Source of the DNA: Candidatus Poribacteria bacterium
GTDB lineage: Bacteria > Poribacteria > WGA-4E > PCPOR2b
DNA length: 64,000 nucleotides
Assembly (NCBI GenBank): GCA_003635265.1
Contig: PYIZ01000034.1
Span: forward strand, 228,242 to 292,241
Reading direction: 5' to 3'
Under the pieces are notes generated by a model. It searched no databases and was not told where the DNA came from. It saw only the letters and a list, made by a program, of their open reading frames with translations. The position numbers and the translations under genes were made by a program. Positions 34,473-44,073 of this stretch are shown in pieces; the first letter of the stretch is position 1; every line of letters starts with the position of its first letter.

Positions 34473-36644
34473 CTATGCCGATTGACCCTCTTGCAATGCC
34501 GCTATTTTCTCTTTCAAAGGACGATAAACATACTCATTCATCACCGCAATTGCCCCACGATCAGATTGGTCACGGACGACCTCTGCATAAGCCTCTAATG
34601 CTTCACGGGCAGTAGCCAATGCCGTCTCTGCATTCTGTATAGCGTCAAGGGGCTTCCCATCGGCTTCTGCAATCGCAGCACGACGAACCGCTGCGATCAT
34701 GTTCAGATAACCGATACCGAATCGCAAGCGCCCAATCCAGTAGTCTATGTAACTTTGTCCCGACGGTTGCACTTTTTCCCGCGCCCGGTGCGCAGCGTCT
34801 AATGCCCGTTGATATCCCTGCCGGTCCTCCACCAGTTCATCGGACATCGGTTGAGGCGTCCAATGTTTAGTCAGCATACCGGGGACGGGAAAGGTCAACC
34901 CTAGCCCATGATCTTCGAGCGCAATCGTCGTCGCCTCCACTTCACGAAACATCATCAGCATATCTTCAATACATTCTTCCCCACAAACAACACGAATCTG
35001 ATCACGGTAAACGTCCTCATGTGTTACTCCTTCTTCCCAAGCTGCTTTCGATAGATAAGCAACGCACGGATCGTGATCAGCGATAAGCCAGTAGCGTGTC
35101 GAGAACCCCGCCCAGCCGTGCCGAATCAGATCTTGTGTCAACTCGTGTAGGGAACCGGTCGCTAATTGCGGTAACAGTCCCACGTTGTCATCGTGGAGTG
35201 TATAAATCAGGCTGCAGGCGTGCTCCCGGCTCGGCACGTTTTCGAGGACCTTCCGTCGTTTGACGATACGCGACGCGGTGTAATCCACGAAGTTCAGCGT
35301 TTCCCAGTCGTGAGGCACAAGGTTTCCAAGTAGTGGAAATAGTTCCTCTGCCACACTGTTGTAGATAAATTTCATGTCGGGACGACGGGACTCCTTGAGA
35401 GCATGTAACTCGTTGAGGAGTCGGTTGTAGAAGTAGAGAGCAACGATGTCACCTTTGACCTCCTGTAAAGCTCGTTCCTCTCCACCGGGATATGCAGCGC
35501 GTTGGGTGGCAGCAGTTAGCACATCATCGAGTGAGCATTGCAACGAAATATTATATTTTGCATCAAGTGCACCCCATGCCCGTTCATACAACCCCGACCA
35601 CTGGCGAAACTCTGGCATCCCCAGCGCCACATAATCCACTTCAGGATAGGTATCTACTGTCGCTCGCAGCACTGCCGTTGCAAGTTCAGTGAGCGCGGGG
35701 TCATGAATATCGGTTTCTGCACTTGGCACAATCGTCAACTCCGCTAACTGATGGACCTCTTGGGCATCTTTGAGTAGCGGCGCAAACTCAGGTGGAAATT
35801 CAGTCAATGTAGCGACGATGACACACTCTATCCCGCGCTGGTGTGCATAGTCTATCAGGTTATGTATCAACTGTTCACCCGCTGCCGTGAATTCCTCATA
35901 ACTCGCACCACGTGGCAGATCGGGATTCCAAAATTCTTCCTCGTCTCCAAACAGGTGTCGTCCCACCATATCGTCGGTGATGGGATAGTGGAAGTCGAAC
36001 CATAGCGTCGCCGACTCTCGCTTGATCCCCTTGACTTCGTAATGGAGAAATGGTTGCCAGGGCCAAACGGACAACAGAATGCGGCTAAACCTAAGTTTTG
36101 CCAACTGGTCAAGCACAGGGCGATAATCTGCCATACCCCACGCTTCGGGGCCACATGCAAAATCGTTGATAACACGCCACTGACGGACCGGCAACGTTGG
36201 CTCCATCACGACATCCAGATCGGGAAGATAGAAGGTGGATAGTGCCGGTAAGACATCACGATGCAACAGATACCGCACTCCCCAGCGTTCCACCAATTCG
36301 TACACCGCCCACAACGTCGCACGCGGACTGCCACCTTTAACTACCAGTGACGGTCGTCCTTGAAATTGGATATGCCATAAGATGAAACCCTGTTCGCTGA
36401 CCGGTGGAAACGCATCGTTCTCCGTCACGCCTTGAGCATCAATGTCCGCATCTAGGTTACCAACGAGGAACAGTGTTTTTGCTTCGGCAGAGACGCTCGA
36501 CCTTGGGCGAGTTTGGAGACCAAATAGTTTCTCAAGGTAGTCGCAGAGTTGCTCGGCAGCGAAGCGTTCCAGCTCCGGGGCATTCTCGCTGATGATCACC
36601 GCAACTCGTGTGTTATTGTCCGTGTTTCCATAATCCGTCTGCAT
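34473..36644 (-). CDS. Alpha-glucuronidase-like (GH67 N-terminal-type) protein
   Basis: 723 residues, ATG 36644 with GGAGG upstream. The N-terminal ~130 residues (APELERFAAEQLCDYLEKLF, then ATLWAVYELVERWGVRYL) match the alpha-glucuronidase N-terminal-like fold found in GH67/GH115-type proteins. A large domain with TIM-barrel-like segments follows (RILLSVWPWQPF, LIDYAHQRGIECVIVATLTEFPP) and then a helical C-terminus. Catalytic residues cannot be assigned. No signal peptide is seen. It is last in a minus-strand run after the lipoprotein and two PhyH genes. Confidence 0.65.
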   Translation of the reverse strand: MQTDYGNTDNNTRVAVIISENAPELERFAAEQLCDYLEKLFGLQTRPRSSVSAEAKTLFLVGNLDADIDAQGVTENDAFPPVSEQGFILWHIQFQGRPSLVVKGGSPRATLWAVYELVERWGVRYLLHRDVLPALSTFYLPDLDVVMEPTLPVRQWRVINDFACGPEAWGMADYRPVLDQLAKLRFSRILLSVWPWQPFLHYEVKGIKRESATLWFDFHYPITDDMVGRHLFGDEEEFWNPDLPRGASYEEFTAAGEQLIHNLIDYAHQRGIECVIVATLTEFPPEFAPLLKDAQEVHQLAELTIVPSAETDIHDPALTELATAVLRATVDTYPEVDYVALGMPEFRQWSGLYERAWGALDAKYNISLQCSLDDVLTAATQRAAYPGGEERALQEVKGDIVALYFYNRLLNELHALKESRRPDMKFIYNSVAEELFPLLGNLVPHDWETLNFVDYTASRIVKRRKVLENVPSREHACSLIYTLHDDNVGLLPQLATGSLHELTQDLIRHGWAGFSTRYWLIADHDPCVAYLSKAAWEEGVTHEDVYRDQIRVVCGEECIEDMLMMFREVEATTIALEDHGLGLTFPVPGMLTKHWTPQPMSDELVEDRQGYQRALDAAHRAREKVQPSGQSYIDYWIGRLRFGIGYLNMIAAVRRAAIAEADGKPLDAIQNAETALATAREALEAYAEVVRDQSDRGAIAVMNEYVYRPLKEKIAALQEGQSA

Positions 36645-36708
36645 CTAATTTTTCCTCCCCGTTTCGCCATGAGAAAAAATGGAAGTAATGTAGCGTCAAA
36701 GTATTTGA

Positions 36709-37833
36709 TCACTCGGGAAAGAACTTTTTGATTTTGCCGTTTTTAGAAAATTCAAGGGGCGTTCCCGCTTTGATTAGCTTGCCTTCAGGAGATTCCCAAT
36801 CCTTTGCTAAAGTTGCGTACTCGAGATGACCATTTTCAAAGTACTCCACCCAAGTACCTGCCTTCAACCAAAGCCCAGCCGGTGACTGCCAATCTCGATT
36901 GAGCATAAGACCGACGACTTGTCCATTTTCGGTATACAAAATTGGTGTATTCGCTCTCGCTTGACTCCCATCAGAAAATTCTCGGTCTTCAGGAAACACG
37001 GCTGCCTGCGGATTGCCGTTTTCGTAAGATTGCAAGACATGAGGTTTCCCAGATTTTTTTAATAAGACCCTAAAAAACATTTGGTCGGAGGGGAAAGCCT
37101 TTTCCTCGTCTTGATATTGTTTTAAGAGGGACATCCATGTCTCTGAAGTCGCATTTGCTAAAGGTAATGGTAAAGGTGAACCGGGATCCGATTGCTCAAT
37201 TAAAGGAATTAAATCCGGATTTTCTTCCAAAATCTTTTCTAGCCAATCGAGACTTAATGGAGTTAAAACCAACGAGGTATAGTCCTCATCAATCTGGACT
37301 TTATACACAAGATGAACCGGTCTCCAATGAAACATTGACCAGAACGTGAACGCAGTATCTGTGAGAGAATTCATATCGCTAGATATCATGTCATCGTTGG
37401 AATCATCGAAAAGATCCAAATTAAAATTTGCCATGATGATGTCCGCGAAGTATGAATCTTCTATCTGAAAGAAGTTGATTTGGGCGACAGAGATTTTCCT
37501 ATTTTCATCGAATATTTTTACCGTGTTGCCCTCAAGAATCCACGGCTTTATATTCATTGGTAAAACGTCACCGTCAAGAACTATAAAAGACAGCCATTCT
37601 CCTTCGAGTTGGGGAAATTCAACAACAGCTTCGTCTGTGTAAAAAGGGTTTAATGACTGCACAGTATTATCAATATCAATGCAGCCTACAAATATGCTGG
37701 ATAACAAAATGAGTAGCCAAAGATATAGCTTCGCAGTAGCGGTCACCGACTTCACCGAAACAACGAAGCGATTCGTCCATATTGTCGAAGTAACTTGAGA
37801 GACTCGCCAACTTGCGTGATTTTCTCTATTCAT
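36709..37833 (-). CDS. Lipoprotein-like protein with MORN-like C-terminal repeats
   Basis: 374 residues from ATG 37833; the frame reaches an ATG at 37842, but GAGGAGGA lies too close to that and is spaced correctly for 37833. A signal sequence (LYLWLLILLSSIFVGC) ends in a lipobox-like FVGC, so the protein is probably lipid-anchored. The middle part is beta-rich and unrecognised. Near the C-terminus a repeat of ENG/KNG type (YENGNPQ, TENGQVVG, FENGHLEY, SKNGKIKK) resembles MORN/YwqK repeats. Confidence 0.7.
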   Translation of the reverse strand: MNRENHASWRVSQVTSTIWTNRFVVSVKSVTATAKLYLWLLILLSSIFVGCIDIDNTVQSLNPFYTDEAVVEFPQLEGEWLSFIVLDGDVLPMNIKPWILEGNTVKIFDENRKISVAQINFFQIEDSYFADIIMANFNLDLFDDSNDDMISSDMNSLTDTAFTFWSMFHWRPVHLVYKVQIDEDYTSLVLTPLSLDWLEKILEENPDLIPLIEQSDPGSPLPLPLANATSETWMSLLKQYQDEEKAFPSDQMFFRVLLKKSGKPHVLQSYENGNPQAAVFPEDREFSDGSQARANTPILYTENGQVVGLMLNRDWQSPAGLWLKAGTWVEYFENGHLEYATLAKDWESPEGKLIKAGTPLEFSKNGKIKKFFPE

Positions 37834-37848
37834 AATCGACATTCCTCC

Positions 37849-38673
37849 TCAACATGTTAGGGTGACTGTTTCCTGTTTGACAATCTCTTTGACGTGTTTA
37901 TAGGGGGCGACCTCGATTAATTCTAGCGTCTCCGGCGACAATTTTGCCTGAATTTCGTCTGGGAACGGGTCAAAGGTCCCGTAGGTGGTGTATTGCGGCA
38001 TGTATCGCAGTATCAGGAAGCGACGGTCTCGATCTCTCGGTTGCCAGACGAGGACACCGTGGGTGAGCAATTCCGAGATAATGACTACATCACCGGCACG
38101 CGGTGTGATATTGGTCACGGCTGGGTGTGGCTCTGGGTCGATCTCATCGCTGTCAGGGACAAACAGATCGGCCGGGCGCAAAAACTCGCTTTTGTGGGAG
38201 CCCGGAATCACCACAAGCCCCCCATCGCCGGGCATCACATCGGTCAGATAGAAGAAGACAACGAAAAAATCGCAGTAAATCTGTCCATCTTGGCAAAAAT
38301 AACGGGGCATTTCGGGTCCGCCGCCCCCTTCCCGTGCACAGTGCAGCGGGTGAAATCGTTGTCCATGGGTATTTCGTCCCAAGGTGCCACTGGTGAACCG
38401 GGGTTTGTCGCCGGTCAACTCCTTAATGATGGGCCAAGTCACTGGATGGAAGCAGAGAGACTCCAGTGCCTTATCAAATGCAAAACCGTGGGAATAGGGG
38501 GTAAAGTCTGGGCGTTCTAGATCTGCTCCAAATCCGGGTTCCCATTTTTCGGGTGGGGTATGGATGTAGCGATCAGCTGCACCTTGGGCTTGTTTTAGTT
38601 CTTCAGGACTGAGTACATTCTTCAGGTGAAGATAGCCGGTTATATCAAGTAGATAGCGTTGTTTGGGGGTCAT
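37849..38673 (-). CDS. PhyH family protein with altered iron site
   Basis: 274 residues, ATG 38673. The overall fold matches Fe/2-oxoglutarate oxygenases: FYLTDVMPGDGGLVVIPGSHKS and ELLTHGVLVW are typical core strands. The second half of the iron site (H205) and the arginine (R217/R218) are present, but the first ligand pair reads H111-C112-A113 (LHCAREGG). The usual HxD, intact in the neighbouring paralogue (H123-P-D125), is missing. It may be a halogenase-like or non-catalytic subfamily. Confidence 0.85.
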   Translation of the reverse strand: MTPKQRYLLDITGYLHLKNVLSPEELKQAQGAADRYIHTPPEKWEPGFGADLERPDFTPYSHGFAFDKALESLCFHPVTWPIIKELTGDKPRFTSGTLGRNTHGQRFHPLHCAREGGGGPEMPRYFCQDGQIYCDFFVVFFYLTDVMPGDGGLVVIPGSHKSEFLRPADLFVPDSDEIDPEPHPAVTNITPRAGDVVIISELLTHGVLVWQPRDRDRRFLILRYMPQYTTYGTFDPFPDEIQAKLSPETLELIEVAPYKHVKEIVKQETVTLTC

Positions 38674-38732
38674 TGAAATCTCCGTCAGTCGTCAAATAAT
38701 GCAGCATTTTGCGACACGAGGTTCGATGCATC

Positions 38733-39587
38733 TTAGGTTTTGTCCTCTGTAGGGTCTGTCATCACTTCTTCCTGATCGGCGGGGGAATAGAAATAGGATC
38801 CGGGCTGCCATTCTCCGATATCACCGAGCAATCTTCGCTGCCGAGGCGTACATCGTTCCAAAAGTTCTGGAGATGGCTCTTTATAATCGTAAGCCCGGAA
38901 GCAGTGGTGATTGTAACAATAAATGAGTGTCTTACGTGCATAACTCGATCTGTTGCTCGCTGCGCCGTGCCATAACGCATGTGGGAAAACAGCAGCGTCC
39001 CCAGCCTCCACACAGAGCTGCACCGCTTCAGTGTTGTGAGGACTTTCTGCATTTCCAAGTTGTGCTGCCGGGAAGGGACGGTGATGGCTGCCGGGGACGA
39101 CGGTGAAGTTCCCATTCTCAGGAGTAGCAAGCGGTGTTAAAAAATATTGAATCTTAATCTGTAATGGGAGGCTATCGTTATCGACCCGTATGCGTTGCAT
39201 TGCTTGACCACCATCCGGGTGCAGTGCGTGCGCAAACCCTTTATTTTTCGGGTTTGGCGGCCGAATCATGGCTTGAGACATGCTTAACTGGATGAAAGGA
39301 CCGAGCAGTTCAAGCACAATCGGGAATGTTGCGGGATGGTCTATTAGTTCGATGAAAATATCACTATTCCCAATGATATTTAGTTTATTGAGTCCAGCAT
39401 ACGGTTTCACATCAGACTCATTTTGCGAACCGTTGGATGATGGTTGCTTTCGATGTTCTTCATCCATCTGATTGACAACGGTTGTCAACTTCTCGATTTC
39501 TTCCTCAGAAAGCACTCCTTTGAGAATTAGATAGCCATCGTTCTTCCATTGACATTTTTGTTGCTCAGTCAAAACTCCTATTTTCAC
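38733..39587 (-). CDS. Phytanoyl-CoA dioxygenase (PhyH) family protein
   Basis: 284 residues, GTG start at 39587 with GGGAG eight bases before. The iron site is complete: H123 and D125 (LHPDGG) and H207 (LWHGAAS), with R218 near the C-terminus. TVVPGSHHRP is the expected core. It is a separate subfamily from the other two PhyH proteins (low similarity outside the motifs). It lies upstream of the altered PhyH gene in the same direction. Confidence 0.9.
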   Translation of the reverse strand: MKIGVLTEQQKCQWKNDGYLILKGVLSEEEIEKLTTVVNQMDEEHRKQPSSNGSQNESDVKPYAGLNKLNIIGNSDIFIELIDHPATFPIVLELLGPFIQLSMSQAMIRPPNPKNKGFAHALHPDGGQAMQRIRVDNDSLPLQIKIQYFLTPLATPENGNFTVVPGSHHRPFPAAQLGNAESPHNTEAVQLCVEAGDAAVFPHALWHGAASNRSSYARKTLIYCYNHHCFRAYDYKEPSPELLERCTPRQRRLLGDIGEWQPGSYFYSPADQEEVMTDPTEDKT

Positions 39588-39701
39588 AATGATCTCCCTA
39601 AGCGTTTAGCGTTTCATGCCTTGTTGCACACTAATATTGATCATTCGTTAAGCCAAATGAAGCACCGTGCATCTTCTTACAACAAATTACTGTAATTCTT
39701 C

Positions 39702-39730
39702 TTGTGTTTTGTCTGCACTTCCGATATAAT
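39702..39730 (+). promoter_or_regulatory. Strong sigma-70-type promoter ahead of the partner-switching island
   Basis: A -35 box TTGTGT (39702-39707), a 17-base spacer and a perfect TATAAT (39725-39730) lie about 145 bases upstream of the first STAS gene. It faces the island and away from the PhyH operon. Confidence 0.7.
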
Positions 39731-39874
39731 AGAGGAATAAAATCTTGGTATATTATTTAACTAATACCATGGATTTCAGATTAGACTCAGATCTTGCGAA
39801 TTGGAAACATAATAGGTAAGAATCTGGGTTAGAGTCAATACCATATTCTAATGACTATTGGGAGTGAAATTTTT

Positions 39875-40216
39875 ATGGCAAGTGAATCAATGACCATCCG
39901 TGACAGCGCGGATGCAAAAATTATTGACGTGAATGAAGACCTCGGCAGTTATGCAGCGGCCGATTTGCGAAAAACAATCGATGGGCTGATTAACGGAGCA
40001 GCACAGAAAATTATCGTGAATTTAAGTGAGGTCCAACATATTAACAGTACAGCCATCGGTGCGATGGTTGGTTCTGCAAAGCGCCTCCGCACGAATAGTG
40101 GAGACCTCAAGGTTTACGGTTTAGCGGAGAATCTCAAACGAACATTTGATTTGGTGGGAGCTTCTAGCGTTCTGGAAATCTATGATTCAGAGAGCAGTGC
40201 ACTTGCTGCATTCTAG
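39875..40216 (+). CDS. STAS-domain anti-anti-sigma protein 1
   Basis: 113 residues, ATG 39875 with GGGAGTGA upstream; the frame also starts at 39851. A single STAS domain with the regulatory serine S58 in QHINSTAIGA, the place phosphorylated in SpoIIAA/RsbV. Closest to the STAS protein at 41794, with 113 residues and the same layout. It should bind an RsbW-type kinase in its unphosphorylated form and release that kinase's target. Confidence 0.92.
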   Translation: MASESMTIRDSADAKIIDVNEDLGSYAAADLRKTIDGLINGAAQKIIVNLSEVQHINSTAIGAMVGSAKRLRTNSGDLKVYGLAENLKRTFDLVGASSVLEIYDSESSALAAF

Positions 40217-40323
40217 GCGCCCATTTAGATGTTAATGTAAAGAAAAGGCTTCGAACGCTAGGGCTTGGTTTGTATACACAATGTTTACGCCAAGCCCTCG
40301 GCTTTTCAACTCGGTGTTCTGGT

Positions 40324-40785
40324 ATGACTCAAGCACAAAAAACAGAACAAGAAATTCTCAAACTCACAGTCCCTAGCTGCCTAAAGTATATCCGTCCAAT
40401 CCAGATGTTTATCGGACAATTGGCGCAGCAGCTTGGGTTTTGCCGGACCCGTATTTATGATATTGAGCTTATTATTGATGAGGTTTGTAGCAACGCCATC
40501 GAACACGGTTCAGAGACTCGTGATTCAGGAATTGATTTGACCCTCATGTTCGATTCAAGCAAATTAGAGATTCATGTTCGAGACAAAGGCAAATCTGTAC
40601 GAAAGAATTGGCTGGCAACAGGGAGGCTAGATGAAGTTTCTCAAAAGATGACGCCTGACAGTGAACGTGGACACGGCATCTTTCTCGCGGAAAAGCTCTC
40701 AGACTCCCTCGAAATACTGACTAATCCCCTCGGGGGAACGGATGTTCAAGTTGTTTTCTACTTTTCCACAGACAACGCTTCTTAA
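40324..40785 (+). CDS. RsbW/SpoIIAB-type ATPase (anti-sigma kinase)
   Basis: 153 residues from ATG 40324; the frame extends to 40270 without a ribosome site. GHKL ATP-binding motifs are clear: N-box IIDEVCSNAIEHG, G1-like HVRDKGK, G2 SERGHGIFLAEKL. Such proteins phosphorylate a STAS partner and sequester a sigma factor or other regulator. It lies between two STAS genes on the same strand, which are its likely partners. Confidence 0.92.
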   Translation: MTQAQKTEQEILKLTVPSCLKYIRPIQMFIGQLAQQLGFCRTRIYDIELIIDEVCSNAIEHGSETRDSGIDLTLMFDSSKLEIHVRDKGKSVRKNWLATGRLDEVSQKMTPDSERGHGIFLAEKLSDSLEILTNPLGGTDVQVVFYFSTDNAS

Positions 40786-40804
40786 CACGTGAAGGGACAG
40801 ACTA

Positions 40805-41152
40805 ATGGAATTTAACATTCGTCACAGGGCTGGGGTTACCATTTTCAGTCCAAGTGGTGAAATCATTGGAGATGCCAGCCGTGAGTTTCGAGAAGTAGTT
40901 GCCGAGCAACTTGCTTCAACTTCTGAGGCACCCAAATTTTTGTTTGATTTCGCCACCGCCCCAATGATGGATAGTACTGGACTGGGAGTGTTAATCGGAA
41001 CGTGTTCAACTATTATGCCTAAAGGTGGGCAGGTTGCCCTCATCAATCCTAGCTCGAAAATTAACACCCTGATCGCTGCATCGAAATTAACCGCGATGTT
41101 TGAACAGTATTCAAACGAGGATGAAGCGATAGCTGCGCTGACAACCGGTTGA
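40805..41152 (+). CDS. STAS-domain protein 2
   Basis: 115 residues, ATG 40805 with AAGGGA upstream. The serine is S57 in FATAPMMDSTGLGV, and the domain covers nearly the whole protein. Most similar to the STAS protein at 49451 (both have KFLFDFA and MMDS-GLG). Third gene of the plus-strand STAS-RsbW-STAS unit. Confidence 0.92.
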   Translation: MEFNIRHRAGVTIFSPSGEIIGDASREFREVVAEQLASTSEAPKFLFDFATAPMMDSTGLGVLIGTCSTIMPKGGQVALINPSSKINTLIAASKLTAMFEQYSNEDEAIAALTTG

Positions 41153-41207
41153 AATGCCATAGAGAGATTGGCTGGTAGTGTCGTATATGGTTTACGCCCT
41201 GATACCT

Positions 41208-41624
41208 CTATGTAAGTCTTTTAATCATCTTGATGAGTGTGCCAGACTTCTCGTAAGTCACATCATCCATACATGATTCGATCAGAAAAAGTCCTCTACC
41301 GCTACTTTTAAAGAGATTTTCGGGATCCATTGGATCTGGAACTTCTTCACGGTCGAAACCTGGTCCTTCATCTTGGATGACAATTGTAAACAGATCTGGC
41401 TGAATAATGAATTCAAAATATGCGCGTTTCTCCGGATCTTCCTGATTCCCATGTTTTATCGCATTGGTACCCGCTTCAATCACTGCCAGATTGATTTGGT
41501 CGCTTGACTCTTCGTCTAACGCCATCTGGCTAAGGATTTCCGTAATGACAGCATGCAAGGTGTGAACCCACCGTAGTGAGCTGGGAACATCTAGGCGAAT
41601 CACTTGTGCAACTGTTTGTTCCAC
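41208..41624 (-). CDS. RsbW-type ATPase, second copy
   Basis: 138 residues, GTG start at 41624 with GGGAGAA upstream. N-box VIEAGTNAIKHGN, G1 DEGPGFD and G2 SSGRGLFLIESCMD are intact. The DEGPGFD sequence is closer to the classic anti-sigma kinase than the copy at 40324. It converges on the STAS gene at 40805 and diverges from the STAS gene at 41794. Confidence 0.92.
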   Translation of the reverse strand: MEQTVAQVIRLDVPSSLRWVHTLHAVITEILSQMALDEESSDQINLAVIEAGTNAIKHGNQEDPEKRAYFEFIIQPDLFTIVIQDEGPGFDREEVPDPMDPENLFKSSGRGLFLIESCMDDVTYEKSGTLIKMIKRLT

Positions 41625-41731
41625 GGGGTTTGTTCTCCCATATCATTTGGTTAGCCATTAACGGGTCACAAAGTGGAAAGCGTACGACACCGAAGGCGTA
41701 TGTAGGTAGACATATCCATCGTTATTGTTAT

Positions 41732-41759
41732 TTGACTTACTGAAACATTTTCGCATAAT
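41732..41759 (+). promoter_or_regulatory. Promoter of STAS protein 3
   Basis: TTGACT (41732-41737), 16-base spacer, CATAAT (41754-41759), 34 bases before ATG 41794. Both boxes match the sigma-70 consensus at 5 of 6 positions. Confidence 0.7.
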
Positions 41760-41793
41760 CGCGGGAACATCCTCCTGAAGAGGTAATAATCTT

Positions 41794-42135
41794 ATGTCAG
41801 AAGAATCATCGCGCATCCGCCAAAGCGGAGAGGTCAAAATTGTTGATGTCAACAACTATTTGGGAAGCTATGCGGTTGCTGAATTACGCGAAACCCTTGC
41901 AGGCCTTGTCAACCAAGATGTTCAGAAAATTATTGTGAATTTGAGTCAGGTTGAGCATATCAACAGTGCGGCTATTGGAGCCCTTATTGGCACCGCAAAG
42001 CAGCTTCGTCTTAAAGATGGCGATGTCAAGATCTACGGCTTGACAGAAAATATCAGGCGGACATTTGATTTAATCGGTGCTTCTGATATTGTTGAGATTC
42101 ACGACTCAGAAGATAGTGCCCTTTCCACGTTCTAG
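41794..42135 (+). CDS. STAS-domain protein 3
   Basis: 113 residues, ATG 41794 with GAAGAGGT upstream and its own promoter. S58 in EHINSAAIGA is the regulatory serine. Very similar to STAS protein 1 (identical length, same N-terminal type). It diverges from the RsbW gene at 41624. Confidence 0.92.
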   Translation: MSEESSRIRQSGEVKIVDVNNYLGSYAVAELRETLAGLVNQDVQKIIVNLSQVEHINSAAIGALIGTAKQLRLKDGDVKIYGLTENIRRTFDLIGASDIVEIHDSEDSALSTF

Positions 42136-42198
42136 GCACCTTAAGAACTATCCATCAATTGATTCAGGATTGAATATCCGAGATCCATTTTCGTTTTT

Positions 42199-43386
42199 TT
42201 ACCACATTGGTTCACACCCATCAATAGCAACAATCGTAATGTCATCGTCTTTCGGCCTGCCATCGCTAAATCGGTTCGTTGTATTGAGGACGGTTTCAAC
42301 AAGGACAGGTGCCGGTTGAGCGATTTGTTGCGTGATGACCTCTTGAATCCCTTGAGGGGTGAATTCCTCTCCGCGCGAATTTTGGAGTTCATAGGCACCA
42401 TCGGTATAAAGAAATAGTCCATCCGAAGGGGTGAAAGGGTAGTGGTGTGTTTGATATGTCGAGTCTGGAAGTAATCCTAGCCCTTTTCCCGTTGACTGAT
42501 CTCCGATAGGTTTACAAACATTGTGCTGACGCTGAACTAAGAATGGAAATGGGTGCCCGGCGTTCGCGTAGTGTAGTGTCTCGTTGGAGAGGTCGATAAT
42601 GGCACAGAACGCTGTTGCGAACATATATTGTTGTGAACTAATCATCTTGGTGAAACGGGTGTTCAACTCTTTGAGTAAGCGCCCGGGGTCGTCTGTCTGA
42701 ACACTCATCTCCTCGACAATCGTTTTGATAAACACCGTGATAAAGGCTGCGGAAACTCCATGCCCCATCACATCAGAGATGAAAACGCCTAATCGCCCCC
42801 GTTCGACCTCCCACAAATCGAAAAAATCTCCGCCCACTACAACTGCAGGTGTATAGTGTGAAACAATGCGAAATCCCAATAAATCTGTGATCCCTTGAGG
42901 CATCAGGCTATCCTGAATTTCACTTGCCATCTGCAACTCTTTGTCCAAACGTTCATTATGCAGCCTGAGTTCACGATTGGCTTGCTCAAGCGCATCATGG
43001 TATCTTTTGATACGCACCAGCGAACGGACACGAGCAAGGACCTCATGGCTATCAAATGGCTTGGATATAAAATCGTCAGCACCTGCCTCAATCGCTCTGA
43101 TTCGATCTTCCCGCTCCGCAAGCGCGGTTACCATCACCACCGGAATAAATTGTGTGGCATCCTCCGCACGAAGCTGTTGACAAACCTCAAACCCATTCAT
43201 CCCCGGCATCATAATATCAAGCAGGATTAGATCGGGTGCCTCCGCCTGCACCAGTTTTAATGCTTCCTGACCGCTGTTTGCTGCGAGAACCGTGTATCCA
43301 TCCGCTTGAAGCCGAATTTGGAGCAATCGGATGTTTTGCGGCTCGTCATCAACAACAAGGATTCTGGCGTTGGGTGATTTATTCAT
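42199..43386 (-). CDS. Response-regulator-linked PP2C (SpoIIE/RsbU) phosphatase
   Basis: 395 residues from ATG 43386; a TTG at 43404 is also in frame. An N-terminal receiver domain carries ILVVDDEPQN, the phospho-aspartate in LILLDIMMPG, and K in ISKPFDSHE. A coiled linker (EQANRELRLHNERLDKELQM) is followed by a PP2C domain with GGDFFDLWE, FISDVMGHGVSAAF, LYTDGAYE and DDDITIVAI. It should dephosphorylate a STAS partner when the receiver is phosphorylated. It converges on STAS 3. Confidence 0.95.
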   Translation of the reverse strand: MNKSPNARILVVDDEPQNIRLLQIRLQADGYTVLAANSGQEALKLVQAEAPDLILLDIMMPGMNGFEVCQQLRAEDATQFIPVVMVTALAEREDRIRAIEAGADDFISKPFDSHEVLARVRSLVRIKRYHDALEQANRELRLHNERLDKELQMASEIQDSLMPQGITDLLGFRIVSHYTPAVVVGGDFFDLWEVERGRLGVFISDVMGHGVSAAFITVFIKTIVEEMSVQTDDPGRLLKELNTRFTKMISSQQYMFATAFCAIIDLSNETLHYANAGHPFPFLVQRQHNVCKPIGDQSTGKGLGLLPDSTYQTHHYPFTPSDGLFLYTDGAYELQNSRGEEFTPQGIQEVITQQIAQPAPVLVETVLNTTNRFSDGRPKDDDITIVAIDGCEPMW

Positions 43387-43456
43387 TATTCTCACGCCCT
43401 TCAAGAGAAGACATGGACCGATTACGGTTTAGAGATCCGGAGAATATTTGGGAAAG

Positions 43457-43819
43457 CTATACCATAAATCTATCCTTATCTTCACTACCCAGCTCCGCTA
43501 GTGCTTCATCTTCAGTATCGTACAGATCAAAGACATTATTGAGCTTAGTGATAAGCAGCAATGATCTGACCGATCTGTCAACATTTGAAAGCAACAGCTT
43601 CACCTCGCGCCGCTGCAACGAAGTACGCAGGGCAACCAACATACCCAATCCGACACTGTCCATTAAGTCAACATCCTGGAGATTTAGGACGACATTTTTT
43701 CCACCGTTATCAACCAACTCCTGAATTTTGTCACCCAGTTCGATTCGATCTTCGCCGAGGATGCTGCCTGAAATACGGAGAATAACATTCTCTTGTTGAT
43801 ATTTGATTGAAATATCCAT
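43457..43819 (-). CDS. STAS-domain protein 4
   Basis: 120 residues from ATG 43819, with GGAGTAG upstream; the longer frame to 43867 has no ribosome site. The serine is S55 (QDVDLMDSVGLGMLV). It lies between the response regulator/hybrid kinase genes and the REC-PP2C gene, in the same direction. Confidence 0.9.
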   Translation of the reverse strand: MDISIKYQQENVILRISGSILGEDRIELGDKIQELVDNGGKNVVLNLQDVDLMDSVGLGMLVALRTSLQRREVKLLLSNVDRSVRSLLLITKLNNVFDLYDTEDEALAELGSEDKDRFMV

Positions 43820-44073
43820 GATGTAATCTACTCCTATTAGAAATATGCAACTAAAGGGCCCTGACAAAGTTAATCAAGAGGTATGCATTATCAGTGACCA
43901 TCAAAATCGCAAGCTAGAAATCTGCGCCCCGATTTATCCCTCCCATAATTAAGCACATCTTGCAGTTTATCATAGCGCTATATTGAGCGTCAATTGTTTT
44001 TTTCTATAGACTGTCCTGCTCTCCACTCCATACTCCATTTGAGCCTTTGGAAGAATACAACCTATTTGCATGT

